Part shown: piece after piece, positions 54,201 through 58,020 of the stretch
How positions within the stretch are numbered: position 1 is the stretch's first letter
Layout of the letters: the number at the start of each line of letters is the position of its first letter
From: Symsagittifera roscoffensis
Taxonomy: Eukaryota > Xenacoelomorpha > Acoela > Convolutidae
DNA: 64,000 nt
Assembly (NCBI RefSeq): GCF_963678635.1
Contig: NC_087070.1
Location: 49,085,467 to 49,149,466 of the forward strand
Reading direction: 5' to 3'
Notes under the pieces: model-generated
Database searches by the model: none
What the model was told of the DNA's origin: nothing
What the model saw: the letters and a program-made list of their open reading frames with translations, nothing else
Program-made: the position numbers and the translations under genes

Positions 54201-56958
54201 CTTACTTCTGCATAAATGGGCATAAATAATGCTATAGGTTATCGTAAAATTATCACGATGTTCACACGCCAGACATTGGAACAGATATTTTAGAATAGTG
54301 TTCGTGAACTGGTTAATTTTTTCAAAATCGGGTTTTAATTTTACGTTTTGCTATAATGGCTCATTTCGTGTAGTAGATATGCGTTGTAATGTTAAATTTG
54401 CGGCATTAGAATCTATGGAATTGGGATTGTCTTCAGACTGTGATAAATGTTTTTTTTTCGAATACTTTTAGAAATATCTTTGAATCAGCAGCGTAAAGAT
54501 TTTAAGAGTCAATGAACGTAGTTCAGATTCTTATAGGTCGTAATAATTGTTGCTTCTATTTTTTTCAGGAGAAGTCTTAAAAATTGTTCAGGCTCAATTT
54601 TAATTTTTCGCGGTTTGGTTTTTGATTTTTTAAAATTCAGTTCATTTATTTTGTTAAAAAGAAGGCAAACTCCACTATTGAACAGCGAAAGTGTAAACGT
54701 CACAAAAACGTGATGAATTTCCAGGTTCAGTAATTTAGTTTTTAGATTTTCTAGCGAAATAAAAAAATTTACCTATTGAGCCAGTTTTCTCAAATTAATC
54801 ATTTTTTACCAAAAAAGTGTCGGTCATAAATTGCTCTTGTAATTCAAACAGTTCTAAGGTCATCTACTATTTGTTCTCCAAAATTCGAAATATGGAAGTT
54901 TTGTAAAATATAGTTTTTTTCTGTTTGCTTGCATTCGTATACTTTTTTGTCGAACTGTCTGTTGACTATGTTTATCACGAAAGATGCGTTGATGCGCAGA
55001 TGTTGATGCGACGGACGGAAACCACTGCTTAGAGAGCAGAATAACTTCACTAGCCGCAGTCTCATTTAATTGCTTTACTTCAGTTTTAGATGAAATAATA
55101 ATGATTTGGGTAAGACAGCCCGCTCTCTATGCTTTAGTGAAGAAAGCTTTCGTTTCAGAAAAAGAAAACGCAGATGGGGAAACGACAACCAGTTGAGAAT
55201 TCTTTGATGGTCATTTCCGGTTAGTATTTAAAATTTGAACATGTTGATGTCGCTAAACATGATAAACGTTTAACCTGCTGCTTGCTGTTTTCTTATATGC
55301 TGTTTATTTTAAGAAGACCGTCTTGAGGTTTCCAGCTAAAGATAAGATAGATTAAATTATTTCATCGTGATTTCAACACGTGAAATATTTCATGGCGAAA
55401 AATAGATGATGCACTTCGCTGTAAACGGTACTCAAACTGCTTTTATCAGGAACGAATTTTACACTTTGTATTTTCCTAAGCAATAGCAGATCAATTTGAA
55501 TGAGTTTTTGGCCAAACGTTCTAAGTTAGTGTATCAGAACTCTTTGTGGTAGAATGAATTTTATAGATCCAAATAAAAATCTGCAGAAATGCTACTTTTT
55601 TTTATAAATTCAATTATCTGCGTTAGATACTTAAACTTTCCTATTAAATATCTAATTTTTTAACTTTGCTATTAAATTAAATTATCTAAAAAATCAAACT
55701 GTTCTGCCAAATATAATTTTTGTGGAATACTGACTAGCAAAAATTTTTTTTAAAGAAAGTGATCAAATCGATTCTTATGATTAAAGTTATATATGAGGAC
55801 GAAGCATGAAAAGATGTTGAGCAATTCGCCAGGGAGTTGTTGCTTCGGTTATTCTTTTAATCTCTTCCCCTAAATCCCTTTAACAGGGGGTGAATTTAGA
55901 ATAGTAAACAACGTATCAAAATAGTTGAGCATGTATTGATTAACCATAAGTTGTCGACATAAATGCACCCTTCTGGAATTAAGATCAATTTAAAAAGTTG
56001 TTAGTATAGACTGTTTATCCGAAGACATCGTTGCGAGCCACAACTCGTTTGATTTTTTCTACAATTCAATACAGTCGTGCTCAGAAATTAAAAGTAAGTT
56101 GAGATGAAATAATTTTTTTTAAATCGGAAACTTTATTACTAACGTTGTTATATTATCGAAATCCGCAAGCTGGAGATGATTTATGACATTTCCGAAGGTT
56201 TTCAGAAATTTAGTGTTCTTTGTTGACCAATTATTTTTCCGATCTATCTCTAAACATTTCGAAGTCCACATTTTTCTGTGGTTAATCCGAAATTTACTGT
56301 CCCGAATAGCAGCTTTGGTCGGTTTCGGAATGTTTAGCAAACTTAGTGTGAGGAAGGTGAAGTATGACGTGTGGGGGGAGGGGGCTTTAGATGGCGTAGG
56401 GCTCAAAACTTGAAAGAGAATTTGTTGCATTTTTATTTTTAATCATTTTATGAGTTTATGCGTGGGCTTCATTCGGAAAACTGTTTAACCGATTTGAATA
56501 AAAAGTGATCTGTTTTGAGAAAATTTACATAATAGCGGAAAATTTATTCACATGTTGATGAGAAAAGCGAAATTTTGTACCTCTTAAGCTCAATTCTTTT
56601 GATATGCAAATCAGACAAATTAGGGGTTATATTTATTTTCAATGGCAAAAAAACTAAATATCATATGAAGGCTGAGTGAATGGTAGACACTTATTAAAAT
56701 AATCTTCTCTCAAAATCATGTCGCTGAGATAAAATTAATTATGATTCGTAATTGTATAAGAAATGAATAGCAGCAACATAAAGAGCTGATTTGGAATAAG
56801 AAAAATTTTATCAAAGATTTTGATATATTTTCAACGTCAACAATGCAATTTGAACTTTTCCTCTACTAATTTGTTTTTCAGGATCCAAATTTGAACTTAT
56901 GAAAAGATTTCCCGTTCAACTGTGGGACGAGGCAGTTCAGTTCTTCAGTAGCAATTAG
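9131..56958 (+). CDS. SCAPER: SCAPER, 3' part (14 coding exons)
   Basis: SCAPER is an ER-associated cyclin A-binding protein, linked in vertebrates to cell-cycle control and cilia. Fourteen exons join without any frame error: 9131-9232, 10941-11241, 11782-11886, 12484-12702, 14351-14554, 15305-15423, 19343-19493, 21997-22289, 24990-25136, 32111-32363, 47414-47653, 51902-52096, 55159-55219 and 56882-56958. They give 821 residues plus TAG. In order the product shows the end of the long Glu/Arg coiled coil, a Ser/Gln-rich linker, one C2H2 zinc finger (C-x2-C-x12-H-x5-H), a second basic coiled coil, and the alpha-helical C-terminal half diagnostic of the family. Family landmarks include LLFSNKLSPLVDIINNH, GLVDKLALFFG, LRHIASNLF, VILTIGYFTLANSDNQ, LLQQLCTGLPFHYFSD and ALLVNYLQ. 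The N-terminal half (cyclin-binding region and most of the coiled coil) must lie left of the window. All introns are GT-AG except 12703-14350, which appears GC-AG. The gene converges on an Islet gene. Confidence 0.95.
10340..10480 (-). pseudogene. MULE transposase remnant
   Basis: The minus strand reads MLIFSTEENLDARRA. After a one-base frame change it reads TWHIEGIFKSCPTIFKHS, which resembles the conserved 'W..DGTFK.CP..F' stretch at the start of the Mutator-like transposase core. Only about 45 codons are preserved, with a frameshift. The fragment abuts an R1 3' hairpin (about 10332-10355). Weaker minus-strand frames at 9964-10206 may belong to the same relic. The rest of this intron (9233-10940) shows nothing else I can support. 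Confidence 0.45.
10941..11241 (+). CDS. SCAPER: SCAPER exon 2 (linker, first half of zinc finger)
   Basis: The acceptor is gttttggcag and the donor is gtaagt. The exon encodes YKQLLSERQQRAAELAYGP, then a Ser/Gln/Thr-rich low-complexity linker of about 65 residues, then MCYLCNVQ. The two zinc-finger cysteines lie in the last codons and the histidines are in the next exon. The exon starts by completing the Arg codon and ends in phase 0. Confidence 0.92.
11782..11886 (+). CDS. SCAPER: SCAPER exon 3 (second half of zinc finger)
   Basis: The acceptor is gttttcatcag and the donor is gtaagt; the exon is phase 0 at both ends (35 codons). It encodes LKSEVHLLSHQRGKRHLEAM followed by GKELNRSEPITEQEA. 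The two histidines of the finger (SH and RH) are spaced H-x5-H as in the single SCAPER zinc finger. Confidence 0.95.
11911..12309. mobile_element. MITE with perfect 29-bp terminal inverted repeats
   Basis: The left end (11911-11939, starting CTCATGCTTGAAGGACCG) is the exact reverse complement of the right end (12281-12309) over 29 bases. Each arm contains a short direct repeat of ATGCTTGAA. The 399-bp element lies 24 bases after the exon 3 donor and codes for nothing. Subterminal AGCCAAT boxes occur on both sides (AGCCAATCAGAATTGAG and AGCCAATAGAATATC). No clean target duplication is visible, so the superfamily is unknown. Confidence 0.8.
12484..12702 (+). CDS. SCAPER: SCAPER exon 4 (basic coiled coil), GC donor
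   Basis: The acceptor is ctgttgcgtttag. The exon is phase 0 and encodes ERLNYKYIGDIVSNQ, matching the 'LKKYIIDIV' block of the family. It then reads a Gln/Lys-rich helix and KVKTRMNQRAKEFELQLANH. The frame hits TAG a few codons past 12702, so a splice must occur. The only donor that keeps phase 0 with the next exon is AAG|gcaaga, a GC donor. Confidence 0.88.
12830..13145 (+). repeat. R1 dispersed repeat, 5' truncated
   Basis: The copy holds the R1 body (TTCAGTTCATTTCCTTTGTT, CTTCTAGTTTCGAAG) and the 3' hairpin with GTCAGTTGGCTATC. The 5' hairpin is missing. Confidence 0.6.
13395..13850 (+). repeat. R1 dispersed repeat, near full length
   Basis: The 5' hairpin TGAACGTAGTTCAGACTC starts the copy and CTCTGTTGGCTATC ends it. 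The inner hairpin TCACGAAAACGTGA is present at about 13573. Confidence 0.75.
14351..14554 (+). CDS. SCAPER: SCAPER exon 5
   Basis: The acceptor is tgtggtttcag and the donor is gtgaga; both ends are phase 0 (68 codons). It encodes KIQKSVKEVNKLISA, then SGAWPDSKVGQLDRHLGELD, closely matching the family's 'GSWANNKVSALDRTLGE' block. Confidence 0.93.
14721..15165 (+). repeat. R1 dispersed repeat
   Basis: The 5' part is TTGAACGTAGTCAAGACTC. The 3' part ends TTCGATTGGCTGGG. The inner block has the 'ATACGAACGTGGAAA' variant rather than the 'ACTATCGAACAGC' one. Confidence 0.7.
15305..15423 (+). CDS. SCAPER: SCAPER exon 6
   Basis: The acceptor is gttgagtcgtttcag and the donor is gttagt. The exon encodes NYFRDQSGFAVVCRVLLM and then KSITTIPA, ending in phase 2. 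The family has an equivalent 'DQIAFQAAGGL…IPPK' block here. Confidence 0.88.
15700..17606 (-). mobile_element. CR1-like non-LTR retrotransposon, broken and truncated
   Basis: On the minus strand the segments read in order. First is an N-terminal leader (17606-17400) with a hydrophobic run LLILILLLRANINPNPGP whose NPGP (17465-17454) resembles a 2A-type site seen at the start of CR1-type elements. Next is a Pro/Ser/Thr-rich linker (17297-17079). An apurinic endonuclease start follows, LQFN-stop-NGISGKAPK then HIAVIQETELTP (about 17085-16970). A region with KFWKVVRSLNG (about 16250-16200) and a reverse transcriptase start with PSKALGPDGL (about 15960) complete it. A TGA replaces the usual Cys codon of the 'NCNG' motif, and other stops and frame changes occur. 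The rest of RT and the 3' tail are missing. It lies antisense in SCAPER intron 6. Confidence 0.8.
17921..18114 (+). repeat. SINE of family S1 (tRNA-Lys-like head)
   Basis: GCGTGGCTGACTGG (A-box region), AAATTCGAATCC (B box), the 'gccgagtttttgctaattcgaggc' body, and a 3' hairpin region ending CCCCTCTGTGTT. The S1 upstream block (TTGGTGCCACTTTTGGG) also occurs at about 17636. Confidence 0.65.
18332..18775 (+). repeat. R1 dispersed repeat
   Basis: CGATGAACGTAGTTCATAC opens the copy. GGTCACGAAAAACGTGATCG (inner hairpin) is at about 18507. The 3' hairpin is degraded. Confidence 0.75.
19343..19493 (+). CDS. SCAPER: SCAPER exon 7
   Basis: The acceptor is atttgagtttag; the first base completes a Lys codon from exon 6. 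The exon encodes SECLAASVLQNSCLLS and then LLFSNKLSPLVDIINNH, matching the family's 'VLFSNKITFLMDLLI'. The donor is gtatga, phase 0 after GGG. Confidence 0.93.
20165..20660 (+). repeat. Degenerate tandem repeat, about three units
   Basis: Similar blocks recur near 20180, 20400 and 20600. Each has a 'CTGTAGTTGGG(G)ACTTTCTGAG'-like line followed by 'TTGCNTCCAAATGTGAC'-like text. Unit length is about 200 bp and divergence is high. The tract lies in SCAPER intron 7. Confidence 0.5.
20951..21123 (+). repeat. SINE of family S1 (tRNA-Lys-like head)
   Basis: GCGTTCGTGGCTCTGAGCG head, the 'gtaattcgaggcttatttct' body, and the end hairpin with AAGCGCAGCTTCGCCTCTGT. Confidence 0.65.
21498..21965 (+). 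repeat. R1 dispersed repeat, full length
   Basis: It begins GTAATGAACGTAGTGAGTAC and ends AAGTTGGCTATGTT, with GGTCACGAAAAACGTTATCG in the middle. It ends 30 bp before the exon 8 acceptor. Confidence 0.8.
21997..22289 (+). CDS. SCAPER: SCAPER exon 8
   Basis: The acceptor is tttatgattctttcag and the donor is gtaaat. The exon encodes SLLKRVDECG…, SSLCTLISTVLETMTQYAVD, a Gly-rich insert (VGGGGGKG) and NDQCKGRITDTV. It ends AG in phase 2, so that a Ser forms with the next exon. RITDTVS-YMV matches the family's 'RVQDLISYVV'. Confidence 0.92.
23116..23515 (+). repeat. R1 dispersed repeat, 'ATGTGCATTCATACAT' subfamily
   Basis: CGATGAGCATGGTGAAGACTC starts the copy after one degraded base. The block carries the internal palindrome of GATGTGCATTCATACATG and TTTATGAATGCAC (about 23214-23250). 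It lies in SCAPER intron 8. Confidence 0.65.
23521..23835 (+). repeat. R1 dispersed repeat, 3' truncated
   Basis: TTGAACGCAGTGAG opens the copy. TCACGAAAAACGTGATCGG lies at about 23660. The copy stops after AAAGAGCTTTAAGGGCAT and runs into an S3-type SINE. Confidence 0.6.
23945..24145 (+). repeat. SINE with tRNA-like head (S3-like) and GCTTCGC tail
   Basis: CTCAGCCGGGAGGTAACG head, GGGGTCGAATCTGACC as the B-box region, and a 3' end with CTCTGCTTCGCCTCTGCTT. The remainder of intron 8 up to 24989 shows no repeat. A short minus-strand frame at 24722-24585 (MAENQIQLPAMLRSKLMWRE) is too short to call. Confidence 0.5.
24990..25136 (+). CDS. SCAPER: SCAPER exon 9
   Basis: The acceptor is agaatctgttcag and the donor is gtgagt. 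It encodes YMVCCGLVDKLALFFGGV and later FLTTLMTLLTNTTRSLHT, ending in phase 2. It matches the family's 'VVNMGLIDKLCACF' block. Confidence 0.94.
25225..25655 (+). repeat. R1 dispersed repeat, 5' truncated
   Basis: It begins within the GCGGTTTGG block and ends at TTCGATTGGCTATG. Confidence 0.65.
25715..25930 (+). repeat. SINE of family S2
   Basis: CTGGAGGTAACGTGTTTGC head, GGTTTTGAGTCCTGG B-box region, T-run, and 3' hairpin GCAACTTGCATTGTAGTTAC. Confidence 0.65.
26130..26730 (+). repeat. Tandem repeat, four units of about 145-170 bp
   Basis: Four successive units share two marks. The first is 'GAAAAC…CCTCCCAAATCTGATAT'-like text at about 26150, 26318, 26482 and 26625. The second is 'GCGGCTACGCC'-like text at about 26219, 26387, 26557 and 26699. 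The units have diverged by substitutions and small indels. They lie in SCAPER intron 9. Confidence 0.7.
26778..27262 (+). repeat. R1 dispersed repeat, 'ATGTGCATTCATACAT' subfamily
   Basis: GTAATGAACGCAGTGAAG start, GATGTGCATTCATACATTTT palindrome at about 26870, TTCGATTGGTTATGTT end. Confidence 0.75.
27731..28235 (+). repeat. R1 dispersed repeat with a second 3' end
   Basis: The start is GTCGATGAACATAGTTCAG. Two successive 3' modules (CCAACTGTCTGTTGCCC at about 28162 and ACAACTTTATGTTGGCTATG at about 28212) end the copy. Confidence 0.7.
28400..28830 (+). repeat. R1 dispersed repeat
   Basis: The body from the T-run to CCAACTGTCCGTTGGCTATG is present, with GGTCACGAAATACGTGATCG inside. Confidence 0.75.
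29680..29990 (+). repeat. Two overlapping R1 fragments
   Basis: One R1 start (GAAATGAACGTATTGAAG) at about 29683 is followed after 50 bp by another (GAGTTGATGAATTTAATTCAG at about 29738, near 20 bases). The body then runs to the CCTATTCATCCAG block. An S1 upstream block follows (ACTTTAGCGAGCGTAGTG at about 29999). Confidence 0.55.
30662..30970 (+). repeat. R1 dispersed repeat, internally shortened
   Basis: GTCGATGAACGTAGTTCAG start, CTGTTGACTATTTTC end, with about 150 bp of the body missing. Confidence 0.7.
31320..31510 (+). repeat. R1 fragment
   Basis: The middle block (ACTATCGAACAGCAAGTG, GATCACGAC) is present without the ends. Confidence 0.5.
31533..31975 (+). repeat. R1 dispersed repeat, 'ATGTGCATTC' subfamily
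   Basis: GTAATGAACGTAGTGAAG start, AGATGTGCATTCTTCCAC at about 31628, and CAACTGTCAATTGGCTATGC end. A second 3' module (TGCCTGTTGGCTATGC) follows at about 32005. The copy ends about 100 bp before exon 10. Confidence 0.75.
32111..32363 (+). CDS. SCAPER: SCAPER exon 10
   Basis: The acceptor is tctctttcag; the first base completes a Met codon. The exon encodes LGQFVTERVSDDFTLLVTTL, KSTELLGAVSLLYGTLLH and SFINAVALLDTTVTQ. The donor is gtagat, phase 0. The family has 'DLAGVLHMLYCVLFHG' and 'LRFFNSFAALHL' in the same order. Frames on the opposite strand here are shadows. Confidence 0.93.
32960..35010 (+). repeat. Degenerate satellite-like tandem array, units of about 80-90 bp
   Basis: Over 20 diverged units follow the pattern 'GTCTATGAAATAACTTGAAA' – 'TATTTCAAAGTTTCAT' – 'AGCTTGCTTAGAAAA' – 'TTTTTCGCAAACCGATTCG'. 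Clear unit starts lie near 33005, 33170, 33345, 33480, 33670, 33750, 34190, 34280 and 34368. A higher-order duplication is superimposed: about 250 bp near 33915-34160 recurs near 34570-34820. Confidence 0.75.
35200..35345 (+). repeat. R1 fragment
   Basis: CATTGAGCATAGTGAAGACTC start, T-run, then the GCGGTTCGACTTCGG block. Truncated after that. Confidence 0.5.
36351..36392. repeat. Perfect short inverted repeat
   Basis: GATAAGTTATTAT and its exact complement ATAATAACTTATC flank a 15-base spacer. This is the first of three palindromes within about 800 bp. Confidence 0.7.
36419..36483. repeat. Perfect 23-bp inverted repeat with 19-base spacer
   Basis: The right arm (36461-36483, GAAGATTTTGTTTCAGGAAT then AGT) and the spacer are the normal 5' part of an R1 repeat. 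The left arm (36419-36441) is its exact reverse complement and replaces the expected R1 start. This looks like a fold-back copy of the adjacent sequence. Confidence 0.85.
36637..36818 (+). repeat. SINE of family S2
   Basis: CTGGCCTAGAGGTAACGCCG head, GGCATGAGTCCCGGCC B-box region, 3' hairpin TTTTATTGTAGTTGCAAGTG. Confidence 0.65.
37120..37170. repeat. Perfect 24-bp stem palindrome
   Basis: Bases 37120-37143 (starting TTACCGTTTGGAAAAACTGG) are the exact reverse complement of 37147-37170, with spacer TGC. Just upstream GTATCTTGGTTCAT occurs twice in tandem. Confidence 0.9.
37565..37764. other. Assembly gap, 200 N
   Basis: Exactly 200 undetermined bases. Any frame crossing it has no meaning. 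Confidence 1.
37990..38742 (+). repeat. Tandem segmental duplication, copy 1
   Basis: The copy starts TCTCAGATTTTTTTCGGC and ends TTCATTTGTGACTAAG. It contains an S3 SINE head with an intact B box (GCGGTTCGAATCCGGCC at about 38106) and two GCTTCGCCTCTG-type tails. Confidence 0.8.
38743..39463 (+). repeat. Tandem segmental duplication, copy 2
   Basis: It restarts TCTCAGATTTTTTTGGC and follows copy 1 colinearly to TTAATTTGTGACTAG. About 25 bp spanning the B box of the SINE head are missing here, and scattered substitutions separate the copies. Confidence 0.8.
39485..39632 (+). repeat. SINE of family S1, 3' end altered
   Basis: AAGCGTTTGTGGCTGCG head, CGCAGGTTCAAAGCC B-box region, 'ttactaattcgagacttatttct' body. 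Another GCTTTGCCTCTGTG tail follows at about 39800. Confidence 0.55.
39840..40165 (+). repeat. R1 dispersed repeat, 5' truncated
   Basis: The copy has ACTATCGAACAGTGAAAA, TTCACGAAAAGCGTGATCG and the end TGTTGGCTATGTTTG. Confidence 0.6.
40505..40616 (+). repeat. Minisatellite: seven 16-bp units without indels
   Basis: Seven head-to-tail units of CGGCACTGTTGTACTT run at 40505, 40521, 40537, 40553, 40569, 40585 and 40601. Units differ by substitutions only (for example CGGCTCTGTTGTACTT). No spacers separate them. Confidence 0.9.
40623..40723. mobile_element. 101-bp foldback element next to the minisatellite
   Basis: GGGGCGTTCAACA at 40623 is the reverse complement of TGTTGAACGCCCC ending at 40723. 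The arms extend to GCCGAA/TTCGGC with mismatches. The left arm contains an inverted copy of the adjacent 16-bp unit (CGAAGTACAACAGAGCCGAA, about 40640), which ties the two structures together. Confidence 0.75.
40750..42660. other. Low-repeat part of SCAPER intron 10
   Basis: AT-rich DNA without R1, S1, S2 or S3 copies. A strong acceptor-like site (cttcatttttcag at about 41888) is followed by a short frame VVTQQKIDNTAMTISAVVC; no donor-supported exon is evident. A (TA)10 microsatellite lies at 42276-42295. Confidence 0.5.
42276..42295. repeat. (AT)n microsatellite, 20 bp
   Basis: A pure alternation of A and T over 20 bases. Confidence 0.95.
42666..43472 (+). CDS. Possible nested gene in SCAPER intron 10, 3' end (three exons)
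   Basis: Three segments splice in frame on the + strand. They are 42666-42769 (…SSDPCRVQMSFLIPDFEW…NTPKDK, donor gtagga), 43115-43155 (acceptor agttttctcttcag, LDQFDWYLLRELR, donor gtgaga, phase 2) and 43397-43472 (acceptor gagatttcag, LLAQEDKKPLAPPRNLDYAR then SVSR and TAG). The second and third exons have strong sites and matching phases, and the third is GC-rich against its surroundings. The start of the first exon is uncertain (acceptor at 42665 or 42698). Upstream exons were not found. I do not recognise the protein. A C/T-rich stretch at 43530-43660 could be its 3' UTR. It could instead be an alternative SCAPER end, but its sequence is not SCAPER-like. Confidence 0.4.
43925..44200 (+). 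CDS. Hypothetical 91-residue hydrophobic ORF
   Basis: This frame has an ATG start (MDQFVLLTFSHIFLHYCFLL) and several hydrophobic stretches. There is no recognised domain, and its base composition is close to the flanks. It may be a chance ORF. Confidence 0.15.
   Translation: MDQFVLLTFSHIFLHYCFLLSGTLQARYGLALLSVLYFSRFIDFLISDTFYRFVQAFPILGNTVLDSYVTLRMYVLCAVKNEVVIEKNHKL
44201..46985. other. Low-repeat part of SCAPER intron 10, continued
   Basis: No copies of the dispersed families are seen. A minus-strand frame with ATG at 46260 (MEKQMSRNLKMFNLLIDTLF, 77 codons) is unassigned and may be chance. The DNA is otherwise AT-rich and unique-looking, a candidate for regulatory sequence. Confidence 0.45.
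46990..47110 (+). repeat. R1 fragment
   Basis: The T-run, TTTACGCTCAAATTAGG and the AAGTTCAGTT block are present, without either end. Confidence 0.45.
47414..47653 (+). CDS. SCAPER: SCAPER exon 11
   Basis: The acceptor is tctgtctgtttag and the donor CAG|gtctgt; phase 0 at both ends (80 codons). It encodes EVLSEESLSLQLRHIASNLF, then an Asn/Gly-rich insert (NNNNNTRKVNGRGVGG) not expected in vertebrate SCAPER. It ends LVHEVILTIGYFTLANSDNQ. Confidence 0.95.
48361..48575 (+). repeat. SINE of family S1 (tRNA-Lys-like head)
   Basis: GTGCGTCGCTGAGTGGTC A-box region and GTAGATCGAATCCTAG B-box region. The tail has an expanded hairpin (GCGAAGCGAGAACACGACGC…). The S1 upstream block (TTTAGCGAACATAGTG) is at about 48161. 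Confidence 0.65.
48750..49215 (+). repeat. R1 dispersed repeat, near full length
   Basis: GTAATGAACTTAGTGAGTAC start and GTTGGCTATGTTTATATC end, with GGTCACGAAAAACGTGATCG at about 48937. Confidence 0.75.
49216..50648. other. SCAPER intron 11, no gene seen
   Basis: Mostly unique AT-rich DNA. A short repeat motif (GTCGGAACATTCAGGGC) at about 49364 recurs in modified form near 46910, 47110, 59578 and 60590. A G-run lies at about 50386. Confidence 0.4.
50660..50875 (-). repeat. Internally deleted R1 copy on the minus strand
   Basis: Read on the minus strand, it starts with GAGTAATCAACGTAGTGAAG (about 50875) and ends CCAACTGTCAGTTGGCTATG (about 50665). Roughly half of the body is missing. Both terminal hairpins are kept, so the ends define the element well. 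Confidence 0.75.
51284..51472 (-). CDS. Hypothetical minus-strand exon or small ORF
   Basis: The frame reads VGRSHYRMFALYLLVLAPCG then LIVVGLRQFRRSLIPCQV, with one likely membrane helix and a TAA end. Local GC is raised against the flanks. No family is recognised. It lies in SCAPER intron 11. Confidence 0.2.
51902..52096 (+). CDS. SCAPER: SCAPER exon 12
   Basis: The acceptor is gtttttttaag and the donor TTACAG|gtcgat; phase 0 at both ends (65 codons). It encodes LIIQAGSPPTLLQQLCTGLP, FHYFSDETRIDILFPTLIAC and ITPALLVNYLQ. This is among the best conserved parts of SCAPER. Confidence 0.96.
52353..52534 (+). repeat. SINE of family S1, best preserved tRNA-Lys-like head
   Basis: The head (52353-52421) reads GCGTCCGTGGCTGAGTGG. 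Next comes an anticodon-arm-like AGACTCTTAATCTCT whose loop contains CTT, then GGTTCGAATC as the B box (52404-52413), closing with CAGACGT that nearly pairs with the 5' GCGTCCG. The ACTCTTAATCTC core is that of tRNA-Lys(CTT). The SINE body and the tail GACGAAGCTTCGCCTTTG follow, so I call it a SINE, not a working tRNA gene. Confidence 0.75.
52559..52688 (+). pseudogene. Partial duplicate of SCAPER exon 12
   Basis: About 130 bp repeat 51862-51990 almost exactly (about two mismatches before the break). This covers 40 bp of intron with the acceptor, and the first ~28 codons of exon 12 (LIIQAGSPPILLQQLCTGLP). The copy breaks off inside the exon near 52688, so it has no donor. Its frame then runs into an R1 fragment. 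The intact exon lies about 700 bp upstream. Confidence 0.9.
52725..52825 (+). repeat. R1 3' fragment
   Basis: The fragment runs from TTTTTTCTTCGAAACTCAAA to CCAACTGCCAGTTGGCTATA and sits directly after the partial exon 12 copy. Confidence 0.6.
53080..54500. other. SCAPER intron 12, low-repeat stretch
   Basis: No dispersed repeats or exons were seen from about 53240 to 54500. Composition is more balanced than in the repeats. It is a second candidate for unique regulatory DNA. Confidence 0.4.
54504..54972 (+). repeat. R1 dispersed repeat, full length
   Basis: GTCAATGAACGTAGTTCAG start, AACTGTCTGTTGACTATG end, and GTCACAAAAACGTGATG in the middle. It lies 190 bp before exon 13. Confidence 0.75.
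55159..55219 (+). CDS. SCAPER: SCAPER exon 13
   Basis: The acceptor is gctttcgtttcag and the donor gttagt (61 nt, phase 0 to 1). It encodes KKKTQMGKRQPVENSLMVIS. The family is variable at this point, so similarity alone is weak. However, the exon is the only one found that bridges exons 12 and 14 in the right phase (G|GA, Gly). Confidence 0.7.
56882..56958 (+). CDS. SCAPER: SCAPER terminal coding exon 14
   Basis: The acceptor is ttgtttttcag. The exon encodes SKFELMKRFPVQLWDEAVQF and FSSN, then TAG at 56956-56958. The family ends with the closely similar 'NRFPQQAWEEARQFF' block, so this is the true C-terminus. Confidence 0.93.
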
Positions 56959-57044
56959 GCGATAATTTGGGCTGAAGTCACCCTGCTTTGTCACTTCATT
57001 CAAAAAGAGCCTTCAGTATACTAAAATTCGTCACCATATCGCTA

Positions 57045-57050
57045 AATAAA
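57045..57050 (+). promoter_or_regulatory. Candidate SCAPER poly(A) signal
   Basis: AATAAA lies 87 bases after the SCAPER stop. A second (within ATAAATAAATAAAG, about 57098-57109) follows. Confidence 0.5.
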
Positions 57051-57109
57051 GCCGCTTGAGTCATACAGTAAAACTGGTATCATTTTTATTGTAAATATAA
57101 ATAAATAAA

Positions 57110-57720
57110 GTTAAGTTTAGCTTTTTTCATGATAATCGAGCGTAAATTTTCCAGCTTGTTGAATGATAATGCACATTGCTTTCTCTTGCCTTGTAGTCGT
57201 GTTGTACATTTTCAAAGTGTAATTATTTCAAGTGAATTTAAAATTTGTATTTCATTTATTGTGTTCTGTGAATTCAAATAGATACTTTCTGAGATTTTTT
57301 ATTGAGCTAGTTTGACAGATAAATTTAAGAAAGTAAATTTTTATGTTATATTAAAGCGACCACTTTTTGGCAAATTTTTTCTCATCGCAACTTTGAGAGT
57401 TTTGATGCGAGAAATAAGCATGTGGCAAAATAATCACTGATATTAGAACTGATTTTATGATTGCTCTTTGATAGTATCAGTTTTATCATTGTTCCGCTTT
57501 TTGAAGAAAGTGAGGAATTTTTGTCCACGAAGTAATTTTTTTCTGAAACTAAATTTTAACTTTATAACCAAGCCAGCCTAGAGTTTTTTATACTATATGA
57601 ACGGTGCCGATGTCCTAAGCTCAAATTTATTGTGTGTTGTTAAGTTTTTGTAGAGATATATTTCGAGCGATAAATGAGTTATTGGCCATTTAATCCGGTT
57701 CAGAAATTGAGTTAGGGCAA
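57110..57720. other. SCAPER-Islet intergenic DNA, no feature seen
   Basis: AT-rich sequence downstream of the SCAPER poly(A) signals. No gene or repeat was recognised. Confidence 0.4.
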
Positions 57721-57758
57721 ACAGGACCCGAATTTCGTATGAGAAATTTGGGTCCTGT
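57721..57758. repeat. Short palindrome
   Basis: ACAGGACCCGAATTTC is followed after six bases by GAAATTTGGGTCCTGT. The 16-bp arms have one mismatch. Confidence 0.75.
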
Positions 57759-58020
57759 TGTCTTATATCTTTGCATTTTCAAGCTGTTGTGATTTTTTAA
57801 AATTTCTACTTTTTTGAGAAGTTATAGCGGGCAATCAAATCTGAAAAATTTATTGGTGAAATCGAAAACATCCCTAATAAACGAAACAGTTCTAAAATCC
57901 CTGGTTCTAAAGAAATAATGCCTCGTAAAAAATATCATTATATATCACAAGAATTGATCCATTGGGGTGGGTGAGTACGATGTCTAATTTGATTCCATTC
58001 AGCCGCTATTTGGATATTGA

